Shown: positions 7,619-13,553 of the stretch, in pieces
Layout of the letters: each line of letters begins with the position of its first letter
How positions within the stretch are numbered: position 1 is the stretch's first letter
Assembly (NCBI GenBank): GCA_947631375.1
Contig: CANRLD010000030.1
Coordinates: forward strand, 1 to 13,553
Reading direction: 5' to 3'
Length of the DNA: 13,553 nucleotides
Source: an uncultured Methylophaga sp.
GTDB taxonomy: Bacteria > Pseudomonadota > Gammaproteobacteria > Nitrosococcales > Methylophagaceae
The notes under the pieces: generated by a model
Database searches by the model: none
Told to the model about the DNA's origin: nothing
The model's input: the letters and a program-made list of their open reading frames with translations, nothing else
Made by a program: the position numbers and the translations under genes

Positions 7619-8143
7619 CTAAAAAGCCATTTGCTGTTGCTGCCAGTCGGTCAGCTTTTCCAGACTACCGGCATGTGTGTTAATCAAGCTGAGTAGTATA
7701 TCAATACGGGTTTTCAGGGTCGCCGGATTATTCGGTGACAGGCAGATGTGTGGTATTGAATAGCCCAGAATTTGTTTGCGGGTAAACGGTGAGGCAAGTG
7801 TGATGTTGTTGTGATGCTCCGAGCGGATCTCTATACAGATATCCACAATCGCAGAAGGCTGGCAGCTGCTATTGCCAAACAATTGGCGGACATCGAGTAG
7901 CCCAAGTTCACGAGTATGCAGCAAATTTGCCAGCGGAGCTGGACAATGCGCAATCAGCTGATTGTTTTCAAGGGTAAAGTCAACGATGTCATCAGCAATC
8001 AGTACGGCCCCATGTTGTAGCAGTTCGAGTGCCAGACTGCTTTTCCCAATGCCGGCCTCACCACAGACCAAGATGCCTTTGTCTTGATAGCGCACCATGA
8101 CGCCATGTCGACTGTCACTGTTGGTTACCGGTATTGAGTGCAA
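7619..8143 (-). CDS. hprK: HPr kinase/phosphorylase, short form (C-terminal domain only)
   Basis: HprK phosphorylates HPr on Ser46 with ATP (or PPi) and can reverse this. At 174 residues it lacks the roughly 125-residue N-terminal domain of Firmicute HprK (about 310-320 residues) and resembles the short alphaproteobacterial type. Visible catalytic elements are H13 in RHGVMV, equivalent to the Firmicute catalytic His; the P-loop GEAGIGKS (28-35); the Asp pair IADD (51-52); and the HprK signature RELGLLDVRQLFG (78-90). The Glu that follows the P-loop Ser in Firmicute enzymes is Ser here. The start must be TTG at 8143, because an in-frame stop lies just upstream and the later ATG would remove the catalytic His. 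No clear ribosome site is seen. It starts 2 bp after the ptsN stop, so coupling is likely. Confidence 0.88.
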   Translation of the reverse strand: MHSIPVTNSDSRHGVMVRYQDKGILVCGEAGIGKSSLALELLQHGAVLIADDIVDFTLENNQLIAHCPAPLANLLHTRELGLLDVRQLFGNSSCQPSAIVDICIEIRSEHHNNITLASPFTRKQILGYSIPHICLSPNNPATLKTRIDILLSLINTHAGSLEKLTDWQQQQMAF

Positions 8144-8145
8144 AG

Positions 8146-8607
8146 TTATTCGTTATCGAAGGAAAGCAACAATTCAAAAATAGCATCTGCATCAGCAGCC
8201 TGACGAATGCGAGTGCAGACATCTTCATCACTAAACAGGGTGACCAGACGGGAAAGGTGTTGCAGATGATGTTCAGTATCGTCTTCAGGAACCAGTAAGC
8301 CAAAGGCAATATCCACAGGCTGACCATCTGCTGATTCAAACTCGATCGGTGTTTCCAGTGTCAGCATGGCAGCGACCGTATGTGTGAGATCCGGGACACG
8401 GGCGTGAGGAACAGCCACGCCCTTGCCCAGACCCGTACTACCCAAACGTTCACGCTCGAGCAGAACCTGGAAGATTTTTTCAGCAGATGCTGCACTGGTA
8501 TTACTTGCCAGCATGTGGCTGAGATTTTCGATCACCCGTTTTTTACTGGTGGCTTCATCGTGAAAACTGATGTTACCCGCATTGACGAGTAGTGCAGCAA
8601 TAAGCAT
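8146..8607 (-). CDS. ptsN: PTS IIA-like nitrogen-regulatory protein, EIIA-Ntr
   Basis: EIIA-Ntr is the output protein of the nitrogen-related PTS. In enteric bacteria its phosphorylation state controls potassium uptake and other targets. The 153-residue protein is family length, with the phospho-histidine at H68 in GKGVAVPHARVPDL. It sits in the conserved rpoN-hpf-ptsN order, 15 bp after hpf. The ATG is preceded by AGGACCGGAA, a good ribosome site. Because no GAF-containing PtsP is encoded nearby, its phosphoryl donor could be the neighbouring EI/HPr pair; this is inference. Confidence 0.95.
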   Translation of the reverse strand: MLIAALLVNAGNISFHDEATSKKRVIENLSHMLASNTSAASAEKIFQVLLERERLGSTGLGKGVAVPHARVPDLTHTVAAMLTLETPIEFESADGQPVDIAFGLLVPEDDTEHHLQHLSRLVTLFSDEDVCTRIRQAADADAIFELLLSFDNE

Positions 8608-8622
8608 GAAAAATTCCGGTCC

Positions 8623-8952
8623 TTAACTTGTTGCGTTATGTTTTAGTTGAGCGCCATCGGCCTGACGATGGCTGGTAATTTTATCTTTGTGTTTCATAAT
8701 TTGTCGATCCAGTTTGGCAACCAGATTTTCAATAGCAGTGTACATGTTTTCCTGCTCATCAGAAGCGAATAACTCGGCACCACTGACATGAACGGTCGCA
8801 TCTGCTCTTTGTCGCAGCTTTTCTACCGAAAGCACCACGTGGACATTGGTCATGTGATCAAAGTGGCGGGTCAGTTTTTCGAATTTTTTATTGACATGAT
8901 CTCGCAGGCTGTCAGTAATTTCGATACGTTGTCCGCTTAAATTTAATTGCAT
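8623..8952 (-). CDS. hpf: Ribosome hibernation promoting factor, short form
   Basis: HPF binds the small ribosomal subunit and promotes inactive 100S dimers in slow growth. The 109-residue protein is the short type found in gammaproteobacteria: a single HPF/RaiA domain beginning MQLNLSGQRIEITDSLRDHV, without the long C-terminal dimerisation domain of long HPF. Start choice is supported by GGAG about 10 nt upstream of the ATG. It lies 37 bp after rpoN and 15 bp before ptsN, the usual arrangement. Confidence 0.95.
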   Translation of the reverse strand: MQLNLSGQRIEITDSLRDHVNKKFEKLTRHFDHMTNVHVVLSVEKLRQRADATVHVSGAELFASDEQENMYTAIENLVAKLDRQIMKHKDKITSHRQADGAQLKHNATS

Positions 8953-8989
8953 AATGCATCACTCCAGTTGGTGGACAAAATGCTGGCTA

Positions 8990-10444
8990 TTACACCAGCC
9001 GCTTACGCTCGTTTGAGGGTGCTATTGCCAGTGTCTCGCGGTACTTGGCTATGGTACGGCGAGCGACATTAATACCCTGTTCACCCAGAATATCAGCGAT
9101 TTTGCTGTCGCTGAGTGGTTTTCTTGGATTCTCTGCTGCAACTAGTTTTTTGATGATTGCACGGATAGCTGTTGCTGAACATTCTCCACCACTTTCTGTG
9201 CTGACGTGGCTGGAGAAAAAGTATTTCAGCTCAAATATACCGCGAGGTGTATGCAAGTATTTACGCGTAGTAACGCGGGAAATCGTGGACTCGTGCATCT
9301 CGACAGTCTCAGCGATATCCGCGAGTACCAGAGGTTTCATGGCTTCCTCACCGTACTCCAGAAAGTCACGTTGGCGATCCACGATGGCTGCCGTTACTTT
9401 TAACAATGTTTCATTCCGACTTTGCAGGCTTTTGAGAAACCAGCGCGCTTCCTGCAGATTCGTTTTCAGATAGGTATTTTCCACACTGCTGTCTGCCCGG
9501 TTAATTAACGCAGCGTAGTGCTCTGCAATCTGTAATCTGGGTGCATTGTCGGGGTTGAGCGACAGTTGCCATTTGCCATTTAGTTTCATTACATAAACAT
9601 CCGGTACGATGTATTCAGTGGTGTCACTTTGGATACTACTGCCGGGGCGAGGATTAAGCAATTGGATCGAGCGAACCAGATCGGTTAATTCGTCATCACT
9701 GACTTTAAGCGCACGTTTTATCTGTGCGTAATCCCGTTTGGCCAGGGTGTCGAGGTGTTTATCAATCAGCTCTGTAAGCAAATCAACATGGTTTAAGGCG
9801 ACGGTCGATTCATAGAGGCGTAACTGGATCAGCAGGCATTCACGTAAGTCCCGTGCGCCGACACCGACAGGATCAAAGTGATGGATACGTTGTAATACCG
9901 TTTCGATTTCATCCAGCTCGACTTCTGCGAATTCCTCTCCCAGGCTTTGCTGAATTTCTTCCAGCGTAACCTTCAGATAGCCATCATCTTCGATGGAGTC
10001 AATGATGGTGGTGGCAATAGCCAGTTCGGTGTCAGTAAAGCGGGTGAGCTGCATCTGCCAAATGAGATGCTGTTGTAAACTGTCGCTGCTGTCATCCTGA
10101 TTGTCGCGCTCAAAGTCATTATCAGCCGATGCACCAGGGCTACCAAAATTTGATGATGTGTCGAACGTATCTTCCCACTTACTGTCGACCGGCAAATCCT
10201 CAGGAATATCGCTATTTTCCAACTCGCTGATTTCACGGCTGCCACTCTCTTCATTGCGTCGAACGATAGCTGGATCGTTGTATTCGTAATCTTCCTCAAT
10301 TTCCAGTAGCGGGTTGGTTTCCAACGCTTCCTGGATTTCTGTCTGTAACTCAAGGGAAGAGAGTTGAAGCAAGCGAATAGCCTGTTGCAACTGGGGAGTC
10401 ATCGACAGGCTTTGGCCTATGCGTAGCTGTAATGAGGGTTTCAC
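8990..10444 (-). CDS. rpoN: RNA polymerase sigma-54 factor
   Basis: Sigma-54 directs RNA polymerase to -24/-12 promoters that need enhancer-binding activators. The 484-residue protein is full length. Region I is the Gln/Leu-rich activator-contact segment (about 1-50, LRIGQSLSMTPQLQQAIRLL), followed by an acidic variable region II (about 50-125), the core-binding domain, and the DNA-binding RpoN box ARRTIAKYRE at 461-470. The start is GTG, confirmed by the family N-terminus. No strong Shine-Dalgarno precedes it. A 10-codon ORF ends on a TGA overlapping this GTG, suggesting coupled translation. Upstream lies metF rather than the lptA-lptB genes that commonly precede rpoN in gammaproteobacteria. 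Confidence 0.97.
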   Translation of the reverse strand: MKPSLQLRIGQSLSMTPQLQQAIRLLQLSSLELQTEIQEALETNPLLEIEEDYEYNDPAIVRRNEESGSREISELENSDIPEDLPVDSKWEDTFDTSSNFGSPGASADNDFERDNQDDSSDSLQQHLIWQMQLTRFTDTELAIATTIIDSIEDDGYLKVTLEEIQQSLGEEFAEVELDEIETVLQRIHHFDPVGVGARDLRECLLIQLRLYESTVALNHVDLLTELIDKHLDTLAKRDYAQIKRALKVSDDELTDLVRSIQLLNPRPGSSIQSDTTEYIVPDVYVMKLNGKWQLSLNPDNAPRLQIAEHYAALINRADSSVENTYLKTNLQEARWFLKSLQSRNETLLKVTAAIVDRQRDFLEYGEEAMKPLVLADIAETVEMHESTISRVTTRKYLHTPRGIFELKYFFSSHVSTESGGECSATAIRAIIKKLVAAENPRKPLSDSKIADILGEQGINVARRTIAKYRETLAIAPSNERKRLV

Positions 10445-10473
10445 TTATCTGTTTTGAGTAAAGTTGTGTCCAT
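10441..10473 (-). promoter_or_regulatory. Mini-ORF (10 codons) overlapping the rpoN start
   Basis: An ATG at 10471-10473 opens a 10-codon frame, MDTTLLKTDK, whose TGA stop shares two bases with the rpoN GTG start (AAGTGA). rpoN itself lacks an obvious ribosome site, so initiation by terminating ribosomes is plausible. The mini-ORF's own ribosome site is also weak (AAAG 4 nt before the ATG). This may be functional coupling or coincidence. Confidence 0.3.
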
Positions 10474-10571
10474 GGCTTTATGTTACCCCAATCTTCTTGC
10501 AGTTGCCTACACATGCCCTGTTGTTAATCAAAATAGTCCAAGGTGAAGCCCCGCGGTGTCTTGAGAACCAT

Positions 10572-10587
10572 TGCAAAACAGGCGCCC
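10572..10587 (-). promoter_or_regulatory. Sigma-54-like -24/-12 promoter match upstream of rpoN
   Basis: On the minus strand the sequence GGGCGCCTGTTTTGCA has GG and GC separated by exactly 10 bases, with a perfect TTGCA -12 element and GGCnC at -24; the consensus is TGGCACG-N4-TTGCA. It would start a transcript near 10561, giving a leader of about 117 nt before rpoN. No enhancer-type activator site was identified. It lies in the 184-bp metF-rpoN gap, where no good sigma-70 promoter is evident. Chance occurrence remains possible. Confidence 0.3.
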
Positions 10588-10628
10588 AACCTGCTGAACG
10601 GAGGTTTCACGGTCACTTTTAGCTGTTG

Positions 10629-11480
10629 TTAGCGAAGCAGTCCCAGCCGCTCACATACTGTTAATACGGGCTGGGTTTTATTCATCGAGTAAAAGTGCAG
10701 GCCGGGTACATTAAGCTTGATAAGTTTTTCAGTAAAGTCAGTCAAATAATCCGTAGTAAATGCCTGCATGGAGACGGAATCGTCATAAAACGCTTCCAGC
10801 CGTTTTGTTAGCCAGCGAGGAATTTCGGCCCCGCAGCTTGCTGAAAAACGTGCCAGTTGTGTGTAGTTATTGATCGGCATAATGCCCGGCACAATGGGAA
10901 TAGTAATGCCTATTTGCTGGCAGCGATCCATAAAATACAGATAAGAATCAATGTTATAGAAGTATTGAGTAATTGCGCTGTCAGCGCCGGCATCCACTTT
11001 GCGCTTGAAATTCTCCAAATCAACATCAGCGTTCTGCGCTTGCGGATGCACTTCTGGATAGGCGGCAACTTCAATCGTAAAGTGATCGCCGGTTTCCTGA
11101 CGAATAAACTCAACCAGCTCATTGGCATAACGAAACTCACCATGATCGCGCATACCAGAAGGCAGATCGCCTCTTAACGCTACAACGCGTGAAATATCAT
11201 TGTCGATGTAGGTTTGCAGAATAGTGCGAATGCGTTGTCTGGATGAGCCGACGCAGGATAAATGTGGTGCAGCATGGATACCGGTTTTATTGGCCTGTTG
11301 CTGAATCGCCACAACGGCTTCAAGGGTATTGTCCTGCGTCGAACCACCGGCACCAAAGGTGACGGAATAAAACTCTGGCCGTAATACTGCCAACTCTTGT
11401 TGAACTAACAGCAGGTTTTGTGCGCCTTTTTCCGTTTTGGGCGGAAAAAACTCGCAGCTGATAACAGGTTGTCTGGACAT
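10629..11480 (-). CDS. metF: 5,10-Methylenetetrahydrofolate reductase
   Basis: MetF is the FAD enzyme that reduces methylene-THF to 5-methyl-THF, the methyl donor for methionine synthase. The 283-residue protein has the expected motifs of the beta/alpha barrel: the catalytic Glu in SCEFFPPK near the N-terminus, SVTFGAGGSTQDNT, VALRGD, AAYPEVHP, ITQYFYN and VPGIMPI. I chose the ATG at 11480, which gives the usual N-terminus just before EFFPP. A TTG at 11495 is in frame but lies only 4 nt from the U-tract of the upstream hairpin, leaving no room for a ribosome site. It lies downstream of ahcY and metK, completing an S-adenosylmethionine recycling cluster. Confidence 0.95.
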   Translation of the reverse strand: MSRQPVISCEFFPPKTEKGAQNLLLVQQELAVLRPEFYSVTFGAGGSTQDNTLEAVVAIQQQANKTGIHAAPHLSCVGSSRQRIRTILQTYIDNDISRVVALRGDLPSGMRDHGEFRYANELVEFIRQETGDHFTIEVAAYPEVHPQAQNADVDLENFKRKVDAGADSAITQYFYNIDSYLYFMDRCQQIGITIPIVPGIMPINNYTQLARFSASCGAEIPRWLTKRLEAFYDDSVSMQAFTTDYLTDFTEKLIKLNVPGLHFYSMNKTQPVLTVCERLGLLR

Positions 11481-11499
11481 GGTGGATAGCTTCAAGGTT

Positions 11500-11538
11500 A
11501 AAAAGTAATAGGGCTAACGAAGAAAGTTAGCCCTATTA
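11500..11538 (-). terminator. Intrinsic terminator/attenuator between ahcY and metF
   Basis: On the minus strand a perfect 13-bp stem (11526-11538 with 11506-11518, core AGGGCTAAC/GTTAGCCCT) with a 7-base loop (TTTCTTC) is followed after one base by TTTTT (11500-11504). It begins 6 nt after the ahcY stop codon and its U-tract ends 19 nt before the metF ATG. It is oriented to terminate metK-ahcY transcripts. The opposite strand has no T-run after the stem. metF therefore needs read-through or a promoter upstream, inside ahcY. Confidence 0.85.
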
Positions 11539-11544
11539 TTAAGT

Positions 11545-12855
11545 TTAGTAACGGTAGTGATCCGGTTTATAAGGACCTTGTAAATCCAGGCCGAGATAAG
11601 CTGCCTGCTCAGCGTTGAGTTCGGTCAAGTTGGCACCGATACGGCCTAAATGAAGCCGGGCAACCTTTTCATCCAGTTGTTTTGGCAACACATACAATTT
11701 GTTTTCATAGTTCTGATGGTTATGCCAAAGCTCAATTTGCGCCATCACCTGATTAGTGAACGAGGCGGACATCACGAAGCTGGGATGACCGGTGGCGCAA
11801 CCGAGATTGACCAAACGACCTTCGGCCAGCAGGATAATGCGCTTGCCATCGGGGAAGATGACGTGATCTACCTGTGGTTTAATATTTTCCCATTCATACT
11901 GACGCAATGAAGCAACATCAATTTCATTATCAAAGTGGCCGATATTGCAAACAATCGCTTCATTTTTCATTGCCTGCATATGAGCGTGATTGATGACGTT
12001 GATGTTACCGGTGGCCGTGACAAAAATATCTGCACGATCAGCTACTTCATCCATGGTAACAATACGATAGCCTTCCATCGCGGCCTGTAAGGCACAAATT
12101 GGATCAATTTCCGTCACCATGACTGTCGCGCCCATGCCACGAAAGGCTTGCGCACAGCCTTTACCGACATCGCCATAACCCAGCACCACGCAGATTTTAC
12201 CGGCAATCATGACATCGGTCGCCCGTTTGATGCCATCCAGTAATGATTCACGACAGCCATACAGGTTATCAAACTTGGATTTGGTCACTGAGTCATTGAC
12301 GTTGATCGCCGGGACTTTCAGGGTACCTGCTTTCACCATTTCACTGAGCCGATGTACGCCGGTAGTGGTTTCCTCAGACAGGCCTTTAACGTCTGCCAAT
12401 AATTCGGGGTAATCCTGGTGCATCATCGTGGTGAGATCGCCACCATCATCCAGAATCATATTAGGCCGCCAGCCATCGGGACCCATAATGGTCTGACGGA
12501 TGCACCAGACAGCTTCTTCCTCGGTTTCACCTTTCCAGGCAAATACCGGAATCCCCTGATCGGCAATTGCCGCTGCCGCATGATCTTGTGTGGAGAAAAT
12601 ATTGCAGGAAGACCAGCGGACTTCAGCGCCGAGTTCGATCAGCGTCTCGATCAGTACAGCTGTCTGGATAGTCATGTGCAGGCAGCCAGCGATGCGGGCA
12701 CCTTTTAATGGCGATTGACCTTTATATTCTTCGCGCAAAGCCATCAGGCCAGGCATTTCACTTTCGGCGATTTTTATTTCCTGATGTCCCCATTTTGCGA
12801 GGCTTATATCGGCAATTTTGTAATCGGGCGTTACGTTTTCTACTGCGGAGTGCAT
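11545..12855 (-). CDS. ahcY: S-adenosylhomocysteine hydrolase (adenosylhomocysteinase)
   Basis: AhcY splits S-adenosylhomocysteine to adenosine and homocysteine, relieving product inhibition of methyltransferases. The 436-residue protein is full length. Key residues are H60 in CLHMTIQTA, the Asp pair in LDDGGD (136-140), SEETTTGVHRL (160-170), K192 and D196 in NDSVTKSKFDN, and the NAD-binding GYGDVGKG (226-233). The C-terminus KPDHYRY carries the conserved NAD-contacting Lys and Tyr of the partner subunit. The ATG has AGGAA as a ribosome site. It follows metK by only 15 bp, so the two are cotranscribed, and there is no room between them for an S-adenosylhomocysteine riboswitch; any such element would lie upstream of metK, outside the window. 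Confidence 0.97.
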   Translation of the reverse strand: MHSAVENVTPDYKIADISLAKWGHQEIKIAESEMPGLMALREEYKGQSPLKGARIAGCLHMTIQTAVLIETLIELGAEVRWSSCNIFSTQDHAAAAIADQGIPVFAWKGETEEEAVWCIRQTIMGPDGWRPNMILDDGGDLTTMMHQDYPELLADVKGLSEETTTGVHRLSEMVKAGTLKVPAINVNDSVTKSKFDNLYGCRESLLDGIKRATDVMIAGKICVVLGYGDVGKGCAQAFRGMGATVMVTEIDPICALQAAMEGYRIVTMDEVADRADIFVTATGNINVINHAHMQAMKNEAIVCNIGHFDNEIDVASLRQYEWENIKPQVDHVIFPDGKRIILLAEGRLVNLGCATGHPSFVMSASFTNQVMAQIELWHNHQNYENKLYVLPKQLDEKVARLHLGRIGANLTELNAEQAAYLGLDLQGPYKPDHYRY

Positions 12856-12870
12856 GATAAGTTCCTGTAA

Positions 12871-13553
12871 TTAATTGATTTTGGCTGCTTCACGCAGAAT
12901 TGGCGCGAGATCGGTTCGCTCCCAGCTAAAGTCAGCATCTTCTCGTCCGAAGTGACCGTAAGCGGCTGTTTTTTGATAGATAGGTCGCACCAGATCCAGC
13001 ATGTTAATGAGGCCGATGGGGCGTAAATCAAAATGTTCACGAACCAGTGCAACAAGTTTGTCTTCTGGCAGTTTTCCGGTGCCAAAAGTCTCAACACTGA
13101 TCGAGGTAGGCTGTGCCACGCCAATTGCGTAGGACACCTGAATTTCACAACGGTCAGCCAATCCGGCTGCCACAATATTCTTTGCAACGTAGCGACCTGC
13201 ATAGGCGGCGCTGCGATCCACTTTTGAGGGATCTTTGCCGGAGAAGGCACCACCACCATGACGCGCCATACCGCCATAGGTATCAACAATGATTTTGCGG
13301 CCGGTCAGCCCGCAGTCACCTACAGGACCGCCAATCACAAAGTTTCCAGTCGGATTGATATGGTAGCTGGTGTTTTTGTTCAACCATTCTGCCGGTAATG
13401 TTTTTTTGATGATAAGCTCCATCACGGCTTCTTTCAGATCGGCTTGGCTGATTTCCGGGTTATGTTGTGTTGACAGGACGACGGCATCAATACCAATGGG
13501 CTGGCCATCTTCATAAACAAAAGTTATCTGGCTCTTCGCATCCGGCCGCAACC
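12871..13553 (-). CDS. metK: S-adenosylmethionine synthetase, C-terminal part (cut by window edge)
   Basis: MetK makes S-adenosylmethionine from methionine and ATP in the cytoplasm. Only the C-terminal roughly 227 residues lie in the window; the start codon and about the first 40% of the gene are beyond 13553. Visible family motifs are LRPDAKSQ at the edge, TGRKIIVDTYGG, and the glycine-rich loop GGGAFSGKDPSKVDRSAAY, then VSYAIGVAQP and the C-terminal TAAYGHFGR. The first residue translatable here is an internal Leu (TTG codon), not a start. It is the upstream member of the metK-ahcY pair. Confidence 0.96.
   Translation of the reverse strand, partial: LRPDAKSQITFVYEDGQPIGIDAVVLSTQHNPEISQADLKEAVMELIIKKTLPAEWLNKNTSYHINPTGNFVIGGPVGDCGLTGRKIIVDTYGGMARHGGGAFSGKDPSKVDRSAAYAGRYVAKNIVAAGLADRCEIQVSYAIGVAQPTSISVETFGTGKLPEDKLVALVREHFDLRPIGLINMLDLVRPIYQKTAAYGHFGREDADFSWERTDLAPILREAAKIN

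Noticed and set aside
9045..9473. 142-codon plus-strand ORF
   Set aside because: It is antisense to the C-terminal half of rpoN, with low-complexity composition and no recognisable motif; a shadow frame.
10629..11495. Longer metF starting at TTG 11495
   Set aside because: It starts only 4 nt from the U-tract of the terminator hairpin and has no ribosome site; the ATG at 11480 gives the normal N-terminus.
12856..12870. S-adenosylhomocysteine riboswitch in front of ahcY
   Set aside because: Only 15 bp separate metK and ahcY, far too short for the aptamer; it could only lie upstream of metK, outside the window.
1..13553. Mobile elements, CRISPR arrays, tRNAs, phage or defence genes
   Set aside because: No repeat array, terminal inverted repeats, cloverleaf or transposase/integrase-like protein was seen; almost the whole window is accounted for by core metabolic and regulatory genes.

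Overview
This window is a dense, all-housekeeping stretch of a proteobacterial chromosome. Every convincing gene lies on the minus strand, so the biological reading order runs from high to low coordinates: metK (cut by the window edge) - ahcY - metF - rpoN - hpf - ptsN - hprK (short form) - EIIA(Man-type) - HPr - EI - mgtE - aroC - MFS transporter - (possible 49-codon ORF) - cysK. The protein sequences, the rpoN-hpf-ptsN block and the aroC-MFS pair point to a gammaproteobacterium of moderate GC. A Methylophaga/Piscirickettsiaceae-like organism is my guess from overall flavour, not a proven assignment. I see no transposase, integrase, tRNA, rRNA, CRISPR array or phage gene.

Right part (about 10.6-13.55 kb): the activated methyl cycle. 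MetK makes S-adenosylmethionine, AhcY removes S-adenosylhomocysteine, and MetF supplies methyl-tetrahydrofolate for remethylating homocysteine. A perfect 13-bp hairpin with a U-tract separates ahcY from metF and looks like an intrinsic terminator or attenuator.

Middle part (about 3.7-10.45 kb): sigma-54 plus a complete regulatory phosphotransferase relay without any sugar permease. rpoN, hpf and ptsN are followed by a short HPr kinase/phosphorylase, a mannose-type EIIA, an HPr that keeps both His15 and Ser46, an EI without a GAF domain, and the Mg2+ channel/transporter mgtE. The genes are tightly packed, with ATGA start/stop overlaps between EIIA, HPr and EI. rapZ, often found in this neighbourhood, is absent; a 97-bp gap lies between hprK and the EIIA gene. 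The region upstream of rpoN holds a sigma-54-like -24/-12 match and a 10-codon mini-ORF whose stop overlaps the rpoN GTG start.

Left part (1-3.65 kb): aroC (chorismate synthase), an MFS permease almost touching it, and a cysteine synthase preceded by a 291-bp gap. That gap contains a small ORF with four Cys codons just upstream of cysK. At the extreme left is a strong rho-independent terminator oriented for a plus-strand gene that ends outside the window.

Most of the region is conventional. The points that deserve a second look are regulatory: the ahcY/metF terminator, the rpoN leader, the rearranged PTS operon lacking rapZ, and the Cys-containing ORF before cysK.
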